Notes: generated by a model not told the origin, from the sequence alone. Counted from the stretch's first letter, positions 1 through 8,400 are shown. The stretch: DNA of 64,000 bases from Methylobacter psychrophilus (GCF_025583945.1 NZ_JAOEGU010000003.1:124001-188000), one strand, 5' to 3'. Numbers and translations: made by a program.

Positions 1-1
1 A

Positions 2-232
2 AGTGATGATATGGACTTGGCTGGTACGCCACCGGAAGCCCCTCTATTACTACCACCAGCCGACGAAATTGAAAATCTCGTCCATTTTGTGCGAATAGGT
101 GATCTTTTAGGACTTAACAAGCACCTTGATGAACTGATCAGGAAGCAACCAAAATATCAACCGTTTGTGTCAAGAGTTAAAGTATTGGCCAGTGAATTTC
201 GTATTGCTGAAATCAAGAAACTATTAGCATAA
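2..232 (+). CDS. Hybrid sensor histidine kinase, C-terminal end (partial, cut by left edge)
   Basis: The frame is open to the left edge, so this is the last 76 codons of a longer gene; the ATG at 11 is probably internal. The residues (a PPADEI stretch, then IGDL..LNKHLDEL, a P.Y..FV motif, and EIKKLL at the end) resemble the short helical tail found after the last receiver domain of large hybrid sensor kinases in proteobacteria. No catalytic motif is visible in this fragment. The neighbour 85 bp downstream is an orphan-type response regulator, which fits a kinase/regulator pair. The assignment is by resemblance only. Confidence 0.6.
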   Translation, partial: SDDMDLAGTPPEAPLLLPPADEIENLVHFVRIGDLLGLNKHLDELIRKQPKYQPFVSRVKVLASEFRIAEIKKLLA

Positions 233-316
233 ATAAACCCTGCGGCCAGGGTAACAAATCATTCAAATAATGGATTATAAAAAAATCCAATGGCTATTTA
301 AACATGAGATTCTCGA

Positions 317-1252
317 ATGGAAATTGAAACACCCTACGTCAATGGCACGGTGATGATTGTTGATGACACGCCCGGTAATCTGGCGCTGCTGTCCGATACT
401 CTGTCCGAAGCGGGTTATCGGGTATTAGTCGCTACTGACGGCTTGGCTGCGCTGGAACAAATTGATTATTTAAAACCCGATATCATTTTGATGGATGTTC
501 TCATGCCAGGTATCGACGGTTTTGAGACCTGTCGACGACTTAAAGCTGATCCGCTTAAAGCCGATATTCCGGTGTTATTCATGACCGGTTTAAGCGAACT
601 TGACGACCTGCTTCGCGGCTTTAGCGAAGGCGGCCTGGATTATATTATCAAACCGATTCGTCCACCGGAAGTGCTGGCCAGAATAGATGTCCATCTTGGC
701 TTGGCTCGCGATAAACGGCGTGCAGAAAATGCACTAAGTCAAGGCACGTTCTCGGCATTGACTATCGATGCCTCCGGCTGTATTACCTGGCTAACCCCTG
801 CAGCTAAAACACTGCTCACCGAAGTGATGCAACCCACTGCATCAATAGCAATCAATGACTATTTACCCGAACCGATACTCGCCTGGGCAAAAAAACACCT
901 TGAATCTGCAGCTACAACTGACAAGGAATCCGCCGATGATTATCTGACCAACACCGGTTTCTCAATCAAAATGGCACCCTGCCAAAGCTCTGGTGAGTAT
1001 CTGCTTCTGTTAAAGAAAAGTAGCCGAGAATGGAATCTTGCCTCATTAAAAGATTCTTTAGGGCTTACCTTTCGTGAAGCGGAAATACTGATGTGGATAT
1101 CGCGTGGAAAAACCAACAAAGAGGTCGGACTAATACTCGAAAGCAGCCATCGTACCGTCAACAAACATCTGGAACATATTTTTGAAAAACTTGGCGTAGC
1201 AACCCGTGCAGCAGCGGTTGCGATAGTACTGCAACGTACGGACTCAAGATAA
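317..1252 (+). CDS. Response regulator, REC - PAS-like - LuxR-type HTH
   Basis: A 311-residue transcriptional regulator. The N-terminal receiver domain (about 10-130) has the acidic pair in IVDD, the phospho-acceptor Asp60 in LMDVLMPG, Thr90 and the conserved Lys112 in IIKPI. Residues about 140-235 look PAS-like (TIDASGCITWLTPAA). Residues about 245-305 form a LuxR/FixJ-type helix-turn-helix (LTFREAEIL, GKTNKEVG, RTVNKHLEHIFEKL). It is probably phosphorylated by the kinase whose end lies just upstream and then acts as a DNA-binding activator; its targets are unknown. The last base of the stop codon is the first base of a MITE-like element. Confidence 0.88.
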   Translation: MEIETPYVNGTVMIVDDTPGNLALLSDTLSEAGYRVLVATDGLAALEQIDYLKPDIILMDVLMPGIDGFETCRRLKADPLKADIPVLFMTGLSELDDLLRGFSEGGLDYIIKPIRPPEVLARIDVHLGLARDKRRAENALSQGTFSALTIDASGCITWLTPAAKTLLTEVMQPTASIAINDYLPEPILAWAKKHLESAATTDKESADDYLTNTGFSIKMAPCQSSGEYLLLLKKSSREWNLASLKDSLGLTFREAEILMWISRGKTNKEVGLILESSHRTVNKHLEHIFEKLGVATRAAAVAIVLQRTDSR

Positions 1253-1363
1253 GGTGATACCCAAAGATAAATAGACCTCTTTTTTATTTATTAACAACGA
1301 CTGCAAGGATGCAGTCAATAAAAAACCGGCAAGCCGGACCTGCTATTCCCAAGAAATCACCTA
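1252..1363. mobile_element. MITE-like element, copy 1
   Basis: About 112 bp bounded by inverted ends AGGTGAT ... ATCACCT. It shares internal blocks with the sequence at 50892-51170: ACAACGACTGCAAGGA, then AATAAAAAACC.GCAAGC, then an ..ATTC(C/T)C..GAAATCACCTAA end. It has no coding capacity. The inner ACTGC/GCAGT pair makes a small hairpin. The element begins at the stop codon of the response regulator gene. Non-autonomous mobility is inferred from the terminal inverted repeats and the two copies. Confidence 0.6.
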
Positions 1364-1528
1364 AAAAAAACTAATAATAACCTTCAGCGATTGCACAAAG
1401 TTATAGTTCTTTTAAGCCAAATTGGCAATGTTTAAAACCCACTGAACTTTTAAGTTTCTTATCTCCAGGGTAGCTTTACTCTTCCAATTTACTATACAAT
1501 CAGATGATGTTAAAAAATTGGAAAGCCT

Positions 1529-2257
1529 ATGTTAAAGAACCGTTTTGTGCAACAACTATTCAGCAGTTTTATAGATCTAACTCCAATTCTTGTCGTTGTT
1601 TTGATTTTTCAGGTTCTGGTTATTCGTCAGCCTTTGCCTGATGCCGCTAATTTAATTACCGGCGCACTCTTTGTTGTTGTTGGTCTTACCCTGTTTATTC
1701 AGGGACTGGAACAAAGCCTTTTTCCTCTTGGCGAATCAATGGCTTATGCTTTCGCCAACAAAGGCAGTTTATTCTGGCTGCTAGCCTTTGCCTTTTGCCT
1801 GGGTTTTGGAGCAGCCGTTGCTGAACCAGCCCTGTTAGCCATTGCTGAAAAAGCGGCAAATATCGCCAGTTTGGGCAACATGATCGAACAAACCGATATT
1901 GCCAAGGACAATTATGCCTTCGGATTGCGTATGGCTGTCGCCCTGTCTGTTGGTTTTTCCATTTTAATCGGCATATTAAGAATTATTCGTGGCTGGCCCG
2001 TCTATTACCCGGTTTTTTGCGCTTATGCCTGTGTAGCCCTCATGACACCCTTTGCACCCGCTGAAATTATTGGCATCGCTTATGATGCCGGTGGTATCGC
2101 AACCTCGACGATTACCGTGCCGTTGGTAACCGCTTTGGGTGTGGGACTGGCTACTGCCATCAAGGGTCGTAATCCGATGACAGACGGCTTTGGACTGATT
2201 GTCCTTGCCTCAATAACACCGATGATTTTTGTGATGGCTTACGGGATGATTATATGA
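1529..2257 (+). CDS. umpA: DUF1538 membrane protein, UmpA-like subunit
   Basis: A 242-residue integral membrane protein with about six hydrophobic segments. The DUF1538 hallmarks are visible: LFIQGLEQSLFPLG early, GAAVAEPALLAIAEKA in the middle, and YDAGGIATSTITVPLVTALG with KGRNPMTDGFGL near the end. DUF1538 pairs (UmpA/UmpB) have been reported as a two-component Na+(Li+,K+)/H+ antiporter in Halomonas, so a monovalent cation/proton exchange role is likely but not shown here. GGAAAG before the ATG is the probable ribosome site. Its stop overlaps the start of the next paralogue (ATGA), so the two are translationally coupled and probably form a heteromer. Confidence 0.85.
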   Translation: MLKNRFVQQLFSSFIDLTPILVVVLIFQVLVIRQPLPDAANLITGALFVVVGLTLFIQGLEQSLFPLGESMAYAFANKGSLFWLLAFAFCLGFGAAVAEPALLAIAEKAANIASLGNMIEQTDIAKDNYAFGLRMAVALSVGFSILIGILRIIRGWPVYYPVFCAYACVALMTPFAPAEIIGIAYDAGGIATSTITVPLVTALGVGLATAIKGRNPMTDGFGLIVLASITPMIFVMAYGMII

Positions 2258-3015
2258 TTGAGTGGCTGGTTAATTTTGTCCTGCAACTACTTGAAATCTG
2301 TAAAGATATTTTGCCTATTGTCACTGTTATTATCGGTTTTCAATTATTGGTTATTCGTAAACCCTTACCCCGTCTTAAAAAAACACTGATCGGTTTTTTG
2401 TATGTTCTACTAGGCATTGCTTTTTTTTTGGAAGGCCTGGATATGGCGTTGTTTCCACTGGGAAGTATAATGGCATCGCAATTGACCACCCCTGAATTTT
2501 TAGGCATTAATCCACTCGATCAAACCATTTTCTGGCAAACTTATTTCTGGATTTATATTTTTGCTGCCAGCATCGGTTTCGCTACAGCATTAGCTGAACC
2601 TTCTTTACTCGCTGTCGCCCTTAAAGCCGAACAAATTTCCGGCGGCACCATAAATGCGTGGGGATTACGTATTGCTGTAGCCATCGGCGTTGGTTTTGGC
2701 TTGGCGCTTGGCTCTTTTCGAATTGTCACAGGAATAGAGCTTTATTATTTCATAATCCCGGGCTATGTTATTGTGCTGATCCAAACCTTTTTTACCCCTA
2801 AAATGATTATAGGACTGGCTTATGACTCAGGCGGGATAACAACTTCAATGGTTACCGTACCCATGGTTACTGCGTTAGGCTTGGGACTGGCCGAAGCTGT
2901 ACCGGGCCGAAACCCGTTGCTGGATGGCTTTGGCTTAATAGCCTTTGCCAGTTTATTCCCTATCATTGCTGTTCTGGGTTATGCGCAAATTGCCCATTGG
3001 CTAAACAAAACTTAA
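2254..3015 (+). CDS. umpB: DUF1538 membrane protein, UmpB-like subunit
   Basis: A 253-residue paralogue of the preceding protein. It repeats the same landmarks: FFLEGLDMALFPLG, ATALAEPSLLAVALKAE, YDSGGITTSMVTVPMVTALG and PGRNPLLDGFGL. It is predicted to have six or more transmembrane segments. The ATGA overlap with umpA points to fixed stoichiometry. The two genes carry the duplicated core typical of DUF1538 antiporter pairs. The next two genes, a P-II-like and a CBS protein, are soluble, and both families bind nucleotides, so they are candidate regulators of this transporter. The ion specificity cannot be read from the sequence. Confidence 0.85.
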   Translation: MIEWLVNFVLQLLEICKDILPIVTVIIGFQLLVIRKPLPRLKKTLIGFLYVLLGIAFFLEGLDMALFPLGSIMASQLTTPEFLGINPLDQTIFWQTYFWIYIFAASIGFATALAEPSLLAVALKAEQISGGTINAWGLRIAVAIGVGFGLALGSFRIVTGIELYYFIIPGYVIVLIQTFFTPKMIIGLAYDSGGITTSMVTVPMVTALGLGLAEAVPGRNPLLDGFGLIAFASLFPIIAVLGYAQIAHWLNKT

Positions 3016-3035
3016 TCTAAACCCTGAGAAAAACC

Positions 3036-3386
3036 ATGCATTTCAAATTAATTATTGCCCTTGTTGAAGATGATAAAACTGATCTGGTAATTGAAACGGC
3101 GCGTAAAAATGGTGCCAAAGGCGCAACTGTTGTCAATAATGCACGCGGTGAAGGCCGCAAGCGCTCCAAAACCTTTTTTGGCCTGACCCTGGAAACTCAA
3201 CGGGATGTACTGTTATTTCTGGTCGAAGAACACCACAGCAGACGCATTCTTGAAACCATCGCCACCACTGCGGAATTTGACAACAAACCCGGCACCGGCA
3301 TTGCTTTCCAGATTGATGTTGAAGACGCCATTGGCGTCATGCACCAGGTTGAAGAACTAACCCACGAACTTGAGGATTCAATATGA
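3036..3386 (+). CDS. P-II-like signalling protein
   Basis: A 116-residue protein of ferredoxin-like P-II type: a first strand (FKLIIALVEDDKTDLVIETA), a GAKGATVV turn, a basic T-loop region (RGEGRKRSKTFFG), then LFLVEE and a final strand. It lacks the canonical GlnB/GlnK T-loop Tyr uridylylation context, so it is a P-II-like protein rather than a nitrogen regulator in the strict sense. It lies 20 bp after umpB, and its stop overlaps the CBS gene (ATGA). The likely role is a trimeric nucleotide-sensing regulator of the DUF1538 transporter, by analogy with P-II control of membrane transporters; this is inference. Confidence 0.8.
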   Translation: MHFKLIIALVEDDKTDLVIETARKNGAKGATVVNNARGEGRKRSKTFFGLTLETQRDVLLFLVEEHHSRRILETIATTAEFDNKPGTGIAFQIDVEDAIGVMHQVEELTHELEDSI

Positions 3387-3793
3387 TAGAAAAAAGTAAC
3401 CCCATCCGGGTCAAGGACGTCATGAAAACCGATTTTGCTACCATTGACGGCATTGCCACGGTAGCGGAGGCCTTAATAAAGATGAAAACACTTAAAACAG
3501 CAGTGCTGATTGTCAATAAACGCAATGAAAATGATGAATACGGTATGCTGACTTCTGGCGATATCGCTCGTCATGTTCTCGCCAAAGACCGCGCACCTGA
3601 TCGGGTTAATGTTTATGAGATCATGAGTAAACCGGTAATTACAGTACATCCGGATATGGATATCCGCTATTGCTCGCGGCTTTTTGCCAATTACAACCTG
3701 ATCAGAGCTCCCGTTGTTGAAAACAAGATGGTTATCGGTATGGTCAGTCCTAATTCAATGGTTTTGGACGGTCTGTACAAAACCGTTCAATAA
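3383..3793 (+). CDS. Two-CBS-domain protein
   Basis: A 136-residue protein made of two CBS motifs and nothing else: the first from about 10 (VKDVMKTDFATIDGIATVAEA ... GMLTSGDIARHVL) and the second from about 75 (VYEIMSKPVITVHPDMDIR ... IGMVSP). Such Bateman modules usually bind adenine nucleotides. It is the last gene of the umpAB operon and is coupled to the P-II-like gene by an ATGA overlap, with GAGG upstream. A role in sensing energy charge for the transporter is inferred from position. An alternative is a free-standing regulator acting elsewhere. Confidence 0.85.
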   Translation: MIEKSNPIRVKDVMKTDFATIDGIATVAEALIKMKTLKTAVLIVNKRNENDEYGMLTSGDIARHVLAKDRAPDRVNVYEIMSKPVITVHPDMDIRYCSRLFANYNLIRAPVVENKMVIGMVSPNSMVLDGLYKTVQ

Positions 3794-3924
3794 ATGGCAT
3801 CCTGTTGAAAATAGCAGTACAATCCTCTCCCAGCAGAGTAAAGATGTTGAACGAGTGGATCTCCCGGTTATCAATGTTGTAGTTCTGTGTTAACCGTAAG
3901 TTTTTATTTTAGGAGTTTTTCAAA

Positions 3925-4128
3925 ATGGCAACAGGCACTGTAAAGTGGTTTAACAACACTAAAGGTTTTGGTTTTATAGCACCTTCTGATGGCGGCGAAG
4001 ATGTTTTCGTTCATCATTCAGTCATTCAGGGCGATGGCTTTAAAACCCTGATTGAAGGTCAAACCGTCACTTTTGACATTGAATCTGGACCAAAAGGCTT
4101 AACGGCCGTTAATGTTTATCCCAAATAA
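3925..4128 (+). CDS. Cold shock protein, CspA family
   Basis: A 67-residue single cold-shock domain protein. It starts with [16 protein letters not shown], which contains the RNP1 motif KGFGFI, followed by the RNP2 motif VFVHHS. Length and motifs match the CspA/CspE family of RNA chaperones that melt mRNA secondary structure. TAGGAG lies a few bases before the ATG. The 130-bp upstream gap could hold a structured leader, as in other csp genes. A strong hairpin terminator follows at 4150. Which Csp paralogue it is cannot be decided, so no numbered symbol is given. Confidence 0.93.
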   Translation: MATGTVKWFNNTKGFGFIAPSDGGEDVFVHHSVIQGDGFKTLIEGQTVTFDIESGPKGLTAVNVYPK

Positions 4129-4149
4129 GCGATAACCGTTCAGTTTCAA

Positions 4150-4184
4150 AAAAGGCTCTTGTTACTTGGCAAGAGCCTTTTTTT
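4150..4184. terminator. Bidirectional rho-independent terminator
   Basis: Perfect stem AAGGCTCTTG / CAAGAGCCTT with an 8-base loop, A-rich on the left and followed by seven or more T on the right. It sits between the convergent cold-shock gene and TM2 gene and can end both transcripts. Confidence 0.85.
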
Positions 4185-4219
4185 ATGCCTGACAGTTTTA
4201 GGTGGGATATCTTTTAAAA

Positions 4220-4633
4220 CTATTTTAAAGGACGGCCTTTAGCATCTTTATTGATATGACCGGCAATAATTAAAACTGCTTCTATAAAACCCCATAAGGC
4301 TCCATAACCGACAGTTGCGGCGGTCAACGCCAACTGTGCAATACCTATCCAATAAAAACCCAGATAAAATCGATGTATCCCGGTAAAACCCAAGAAAAAA
4401 GCCAACGCTGCTGCAACATACTTATATTTAACCGCTTTAGGCGGAGTTAAATAAGCACCCACCAATTTAATCTGTCGCGCCAGCGTTCCTTCCGGGTCAA
4501 AGCTGACATCATCACCTACGTCCGGGGATACTTGTGCAACCCAATCATCCAGATTAAATGTATAAGAATTTTCCTCGCTTTTTATCATCCCGGTTTGGCC
4601 ATCGGGATCATAACTTTCTATATGTCCAATCAT
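4220..4633 (-). CDS. TM2-domain membrane protein with N-terminal cold-shock-like module
   Basis: 137 residues. Residues about 68-130 form a TM2 domain: two membrane helices with the sequence FFLGFTGIHRFYLG in the loop and GALWGFIEAVLII in the second half. Residues 1-60 (GHIESYDPDGQTGMI, YTFNLDDW, GDDVSFDPEG) resemble an OB/cold-shock fold, with the RNP motifs weakened. TM2 proteins are widespread and poorly understood. The fusion of a possible nucleic-acid-type OB module to TM2, next to a csp gene, is notable, but its function is unknown. It is convergent with csp. Confidence 0.75.
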   Translation of the reverse strand: MIGHIESYDPDGQTGMIKSEENSYTFNLDDWVAQVSPDVGDDVSFDPEGTLARQIKLVGAYLTPPKAVKYKYVAAALAFFLGFTGIHRFYLGFYWIGIAQLALTAATVGYGALWGFIEAVLIIAGHINKDAKGRPLK

Positions 4634-4720
4634 CTATTTACCTTAAATTATGTACCAGCACTTTTATTTTTTAGTTAGTGTGCCCACTTGATATAGCTAC
4701 CCGCAAAAATCCTGTGCTTT

Positions 4721-4768
4721 GTAGCTGTGGATTTATTCGTATTGCACTGCGGATAAATCCGCAGCTAC
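4721..4768. repeat. Imperfect inverted repeat (REP-like hairpin)
   Basis: Arms GTAGCTGTGGATTTAT (4721-4736) and ATAAATCCGCAGCTAC (4753-4768) pair with one mismatch around a 16-base spacer. It lies in the 222-bp gap between the TM2 and uspA genes, both on the minus strand. No T-run follows in either direction, so a REP-type element is more likely than a terminator. Confidence 0.55.
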
Positions 4769-4855
4769 AGTCTTATTATACATATACGGGGAGAACAGAA
4801 CTTATGTGAATATCTATCGTGATTTAGTAGCAGTGTAATATACCTATAGTGCTGA

Positions 4856-5302
4856 CTATTCATCGTCCTGTAAACGTACCGCCAACACATCACAATTTGC
4901 ATGATGCAGCACTCCGTTGGCAGTCGACCCCAGCAATAAAGCCAAGCCATGTCGACCATGGGAACCAACGACAATTAAATCCACCTTGTTTTCTTCGGCA
5001 ACCCTGACTATTTCTGTCTTGGGACTACCCATTTCCAACCATTGCCTGTCTTCAGTGACAGCCAGTTTTTCAGCCAGTTTAGCCAGCCTTTTTTTCGCTC
5101 CAGCCATTAACTCTGTTGTTATATCCATATTAAAAGGAATATCCCCCCCATAACTGGCATCTGTAATCGGCAAACTATCCACCACATGAATAATACTGAG
5201 CTTTGCCTGATATTTAATCGCCAAATCCTTTGCCCTGTTTGCAACAACTTCACAGTGTTCGTAAAAATCCACTGCCAATAAAATATGTGTATAACTTTCC
5301 AT
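4856..5302 (-). CDS. Universal stress protein, UspA family
   Basis: 148 residues with the UspA alpha/beta fold: N-terminal YTHILLAVDFYEHCE (Asp11 region of the nucleotide pocket), a central KLSIIHVVD strand, VDLIVVGSHGRHGL, and the ATP-binding signature G-x2-G-x9-G-S-T (GSHGRHGLALLLGST) near the C terminus. The motif predicts an ATP-binding member. It lies 11 bp downstream of the small membrane protein gene on the same strand, probably co-transcribed. The role is general stress survival; the exact function is unknown. Confidence 0.92.
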   Translation of the reverse strand: MESYTHILLAVDFYEHCEVVANRAKDLAIKYQAKLSIIHVVDSLPITDASYGGDIPFNMDITTELMAGAKKRLAKLAEKLAVTEDRQWLEMGSPKTEIVRVAEENKVDLIVVGSHGRHGLALLLGSTANGVLHHANCDVLAVRLQDDE

Positions 5303-5313
5303 GATTCTCTCCC

Positions 5314-5826
5314 CTATTCAACGCCGGCAACTTCAGGAAATAATAAAGCCATCACCTGATAAGACCCCAGTAGATATAAAAATGCCAGACCTAAACTAAA
5401 AATCAAGCTTTTGTCCAACGCATGACGAATAATATGCCCGGTAACGGCCCAATGCCAGCCAATTAATCCCAGCATGACCGAAAATACCAATATTCCTCCG
5501 TGCCCTGAAGCCATTGAGGCTATTGCGGGCAGAGAAAAAAAACTGATCAGCGCATCGGCACCTAATAAAGCCGCCAACATTTGAGAAAATCGCCCCAACT
5601 TTCGCACCAGATATAATGCTATCCAGGTAAATCCGACCAGCATAAAAATTTCGACCACGATCTGCAATAGCGTATCAAGCCAATCGAAGTAAATCCTTAA
5701 CATTAAGGCCCGGATACCGATATAACCAGCCAATAATAACCGTAGCAGCCATACAGAGCCGGGTAAATCCTGAGGGCCTTTTTTAAACAGGCAAATATCA
5801 AATACCAATTTTATAATGTCAAACAT
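5314..5826 (-). CDS. Conserved hypothetical integral membrane protein
   Basis: 170 residues with about four hydrophobic helices: around 28-45, 55-75, 105-130 and 140-162. No catalytic or binding motif is visible, and I do not recognise a named family. The N-terminal MFDIIKLVFDICLFKKGPQDLP segment resembles small inner-membrane proteins with a lipid-facing start. It precedes uspA by 11 bp on the same strand and likely shares its transcript. The stated features are hydrophobicity only; no function is assigned. Confidence 0.65.
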   Translation of the reverse strand: MFDIIKLVFDICLFKKGPQDLPGSVWLLRLLLAGYIGIRALMLRIYFDWLDTLLQIVVEIFMLVGFTWIALYLVRKLGRFSQMLAALLGADALISFFSLPAIASMASGHGGILVFSVMLGLIGWHWAVTGHIIRHALDKSLIFSLGLAFLYLLGSYQVMALLFPEVAGVE

Positions 5827-5990
5827 TAGCTTCTTCCTGATCTATAAACAACGTTGGCAAAAATACAACTATCAGCAATAACCTCACTCCATGAAATACT
5901 CGAAAGCCACCATAAAATTCAACACGCCGCCCTTACCGGTCAACTTGGAGGTTAATTTTTGCCAGCTATTAATTCACCCGAAATGATAGA

Positions 5991-7874
5991 TCACTCAGTA
6001 TTTTCAATCTTTTCTTCTGCTTCCATCCACGCCGTTTCTGCTTCATCCAGCGCCTTATCAATTTGTACTTTTTTTTCCAGCAACTGCTTCAAACGCACCT
6101 TTTCGGATTCCGCATAAATCTCGGGATCAGCCAATTGGTGTTCCAGTTGACGCTGTTCATTATGATATTTTTCAACAGCAATTTCCGCTTTTTTCAGCGC
6201 ATCAAACAAGGGCTTATGTTTTTGCCTGCGCTCTGCGTCCAGTTTTCTTTGGTCTTTGCGTGATACCGTTGGTGAAACCTCAATCTCCGTTTTTTCATCG
6301 CCCTTTTTCTGCTCGGTCAACCATAACCGATAATCGTCAAGATCACCATCAAAAGGCTGTACTTTACCTCCAGCAACCAATAATAGCTGATCTGTCACTG
6401 AGCGCAATAAATGTCGATCATGCGAGACCACTACAATAGCCCCTTCGTAGCCCTGTAAAGCCACACTCAAGGCATGGCGCATATCCAGATCCAAATGATT
6501 GGTTGGCTCATCCAGTAATAACAGGTTGGGATTTTGATAAACCAACAAAGCCAAAACCAGACGCGCTTTTTCACCACCGGAAAAAGGTTTTACCACCTCT
6601 AAAACCTTATCACCCTGAAAATCAAAACCACCCAAAAAATTACGTAAGTCTTTTTCAGTAGCCTGTTTATCCAGCTTTTGTAAATGCCATAACGGACTTT
6701 CATCCAGATTTAATTGCTCCAATTGATGCTGGGCAAAATAACCGATTTTTAAGGATTCAGCTTCTTGTCTTTTGCCCGACAAAGGCAACATATCACCCGC
6801 TAATACTTTAATTAAACTGGATTTACCTGCACCATTCGGCCCCAACAACCCGATACGATCACCCGGTGAAATGGATAATCCGGCCTGCTTGATCACACAG
6901 GTATCGCCATAACCTATATCGGCTTTATCAAGAGTTAATAAGGGATTAGGCATTTTCCCCGGCTTGGCAAAACTAAAATTAAACGGTGAGTCCACATGCG
7001 CCATCGCAATTAACTCCATGCGCTCCAAGGCTTTGATACGGCTTTGTGCTTGCCGCGCTTTCGTCGCTTGCGCTTTAAAGCGGTCAACAAAACTTTGAAT
7101 ATGGGCAATTTCGCGTTGTTGTTTCTGGAAAGCGGATTGTTGCTGCGACAATTTCTCTGCACGCATTTTTTCAAAGGCAGAATAATTGCCGGTATATATT
7201 TCGGCTTTACCCTGCTCAATATGCACGATGAGATCGCTGATAGAATCAAGAAAATCACGATCATGAGAAATCAACAATAAAGTACCGGGATATTTGCATA
7301 ACCAGTCTTGTAACCAGATAACCGCATCCAGATCAAGATGGTTGGTTGGCTCATCCAGAAGTAACACATCGGAACGACACATCAAGGCTTGCGCTAAATT
7401 AAGACGCATACGCCAACCGCCGGAAAACGAGTTGACGGCATTGTGTTCCTGATCAGCCGTAAAACCCAAACCGTTCAATAATCGGGAGGCTCTGGCTTGA
7501 GCCGTATAACCGCCAACGTTATCTAAAGCCGCATGTAATTCGGCCTGCTTTAAACCATCATCAGCCTCTTCTGCAAGCTTTAACCGGGCCTCTAAGCGCC
7601 TTAATTCCTGATCGCCATCAATAACATAATCAATTGCCGAACTGGAAACAGCAGGAGTTTCCTGGGCAACGTGAGCGATTTCCAGATTGGGCGGCATGGA
7701 AAAATCGCCTTCATCCAAATGCAGTTCATTTTTAACCAGAGCAAATAAACTGGACTTACCCGCGCCATTCGCACCGGTAAAGCCGACTTTTTGGCCTTTG
7801 TGAATAGTAAAAGTAGAGTTGGCAAACAGCACCCGCACGCCACGGCGCAGGGCTATATTTTTAAAATTTAGCAT
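5991..7874 (-). CDS. yheS: ABC-F family ATPase, YheS-like
   Basis: 627 residues, close to E. coli YheS. It contains two ABC cassettes without membrane segments. The first has Walker A GANGAGKSS (about 35) and signature SFSGGWRMRL. The second has Walker A GPNGAGKSS (about 345) and signature PFSGGEKARL. Both have LLLDEPTNHLDLD Walker B blocks. Between them lies the charged linker of ABC-F proteins (KMRAEKLSQQQSAFQ ... RFKAQATKARQAQSR), which reaches the tRNA/peptidyl-transferase region of the ribosome. A C-terminal coiled coil (from about 540) follows. The role is ribosome-associated translation factor. It is transcribed alone. Confidence 0.9.
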   Translation of the reverse strand: MLNFKNIALRRGVRVLFANSTFTIHKGQKVGFTGANGAGKSSLFALVKNELHLDEGDFSMPPNLEIAHVAQETPAVSSSAIDYVIDGDQELRRLEARLKLAEEADDGLKQAELHAALDNVGGYTAQARASRLLNGLGFTADQEHNAVNSFSGGWRMRLNLAQALMCRSDVLLLDEPTNHLDLDAVIWLQDWLCKYPGTLLLISHDRDFLDSISDLIVHIEQGKAEIYTGNYSAFEKMRAEKLSQQQSAFQKQQREIAHIQSFVDRFKAQATKARQAQSRIKALERMELIAMAHVDSPFNFSFAKPGKMPNPLLTLDKADIGYGDTCVIKQAGLSISPGDRIGLLGPNGAGKSSLIKVLAGDMLPLSGKRQEAESLKIGYFAQHQLEQLNLDESPLWHLQKLDKQATEKDLRNFLGGFDFQGDKVLEVVKPFSGGEKARLVLALLVYQNPNLLLLDEPTNHLDLDMRHALSVALQGYEGAIVVVSHDRHLLRSVTDQLLLVAGGKVQPFDGDLDDYRLWLTEQKKGDEKTEIEVSPTVSRKDQRKLDAERRQKHKPLFDALKKAEIAVEKYHNEQRQLEHQLADPEIYAESEKVRLKQLLEKKVQIDKALDEAETAWMEAEEKIENTE

Positions 7875-7929
7875 TAATGTTCAAGAAAAAAGGTTAAAGT
7901 TTGTGGGCAAATGCTTCATATGTCTGTGA

Positions 7930-8325
7930 TTAATAAAGTTTAAGCGGCCCAGAAAATACCAAGAATAGTATATTCAGTATTGCCAAGGCAATTAATAGAT
8001 AAATGGTTATCTGCATTCCCAATACTCTTTTCCGGAGATTCTTTGCGGGAAGACCGATCGCATGAATTATTCGCCCTATTATCAGCGTGGAACCCAATAT
8101 ATGGATAAGTATTTTCGGCGCTCCGTTTAACTCGAGCGTTAATAAAAGCAACAATGTTATAGGAATATATTCCAATGCATTAGCATGAGTGCGAATTGCT
8201 AATTGCAGCTCTTCATTTCCCCCGTCACCAACAATTATCCGGTTTTTTCTACGAAGTTTTATTACTGAAAGAGAAAGCCTCACTATCAATAAAGCTAAGA
8301 GCGATGCATATAGTGACGTGATCAT
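7930..8325 (-). CDS. MAPEG family membrane protein
   Basis: 131 residues from the ATG at 8325 (MITSLYASLLALL). A longer frame with a start at 8376 adds residues that carry part of a dispersed repeat and were rejected. Four membrane helices and the family hallmarks are visible: GGNEELQLAIRTHANALEYIPITLLLL and GRIIHAIGL. It resembles YecN-like bacterial MAPEG proteins, which are distant relatives of glutathione transferases and eicosanoid synthases. The physiological substrate is unknown. Confidence 0.85.
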   Translation of the reverse strand: MITSLYASLLALLIVRLSLSVIKLRRKNRIIVGDGGNEELQLAIRTHANALEYIPITLLLLLTLELNGAPKILIHILGSTLIIGRIIHAIGLPAKNLRKRVLGMQITIYLLIALAILNILFLVFSGPLKLY

Positions 8326-8368
8326 GGATACCCTTATTGGTTTTTTAACCTGTAACTGACCGGAATGT

Positions 8369-8400
8369 TTGAACACCGCAAGGATTTATAAAGCATAAGT
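8369..8400. repeat. Dispersed repeat, copy A
   Basis: A 32-base block starting TTGAACACCGCAA. It matches 27 of 32 bases with 8954-8985 in the same orientation; weaker similarity extends upstream in both copies. The two copies lie either side of the superinfection-immunity-like gene. Confidence 0.6.

Noticed and set aside
8326-8376. Extended N terminus of the MAPEG protein (from 8376)
   Set aside because: The extra residues fall in the 8334-8400 repeat-bearing gap; the ATG at 8325 gives the standard length.
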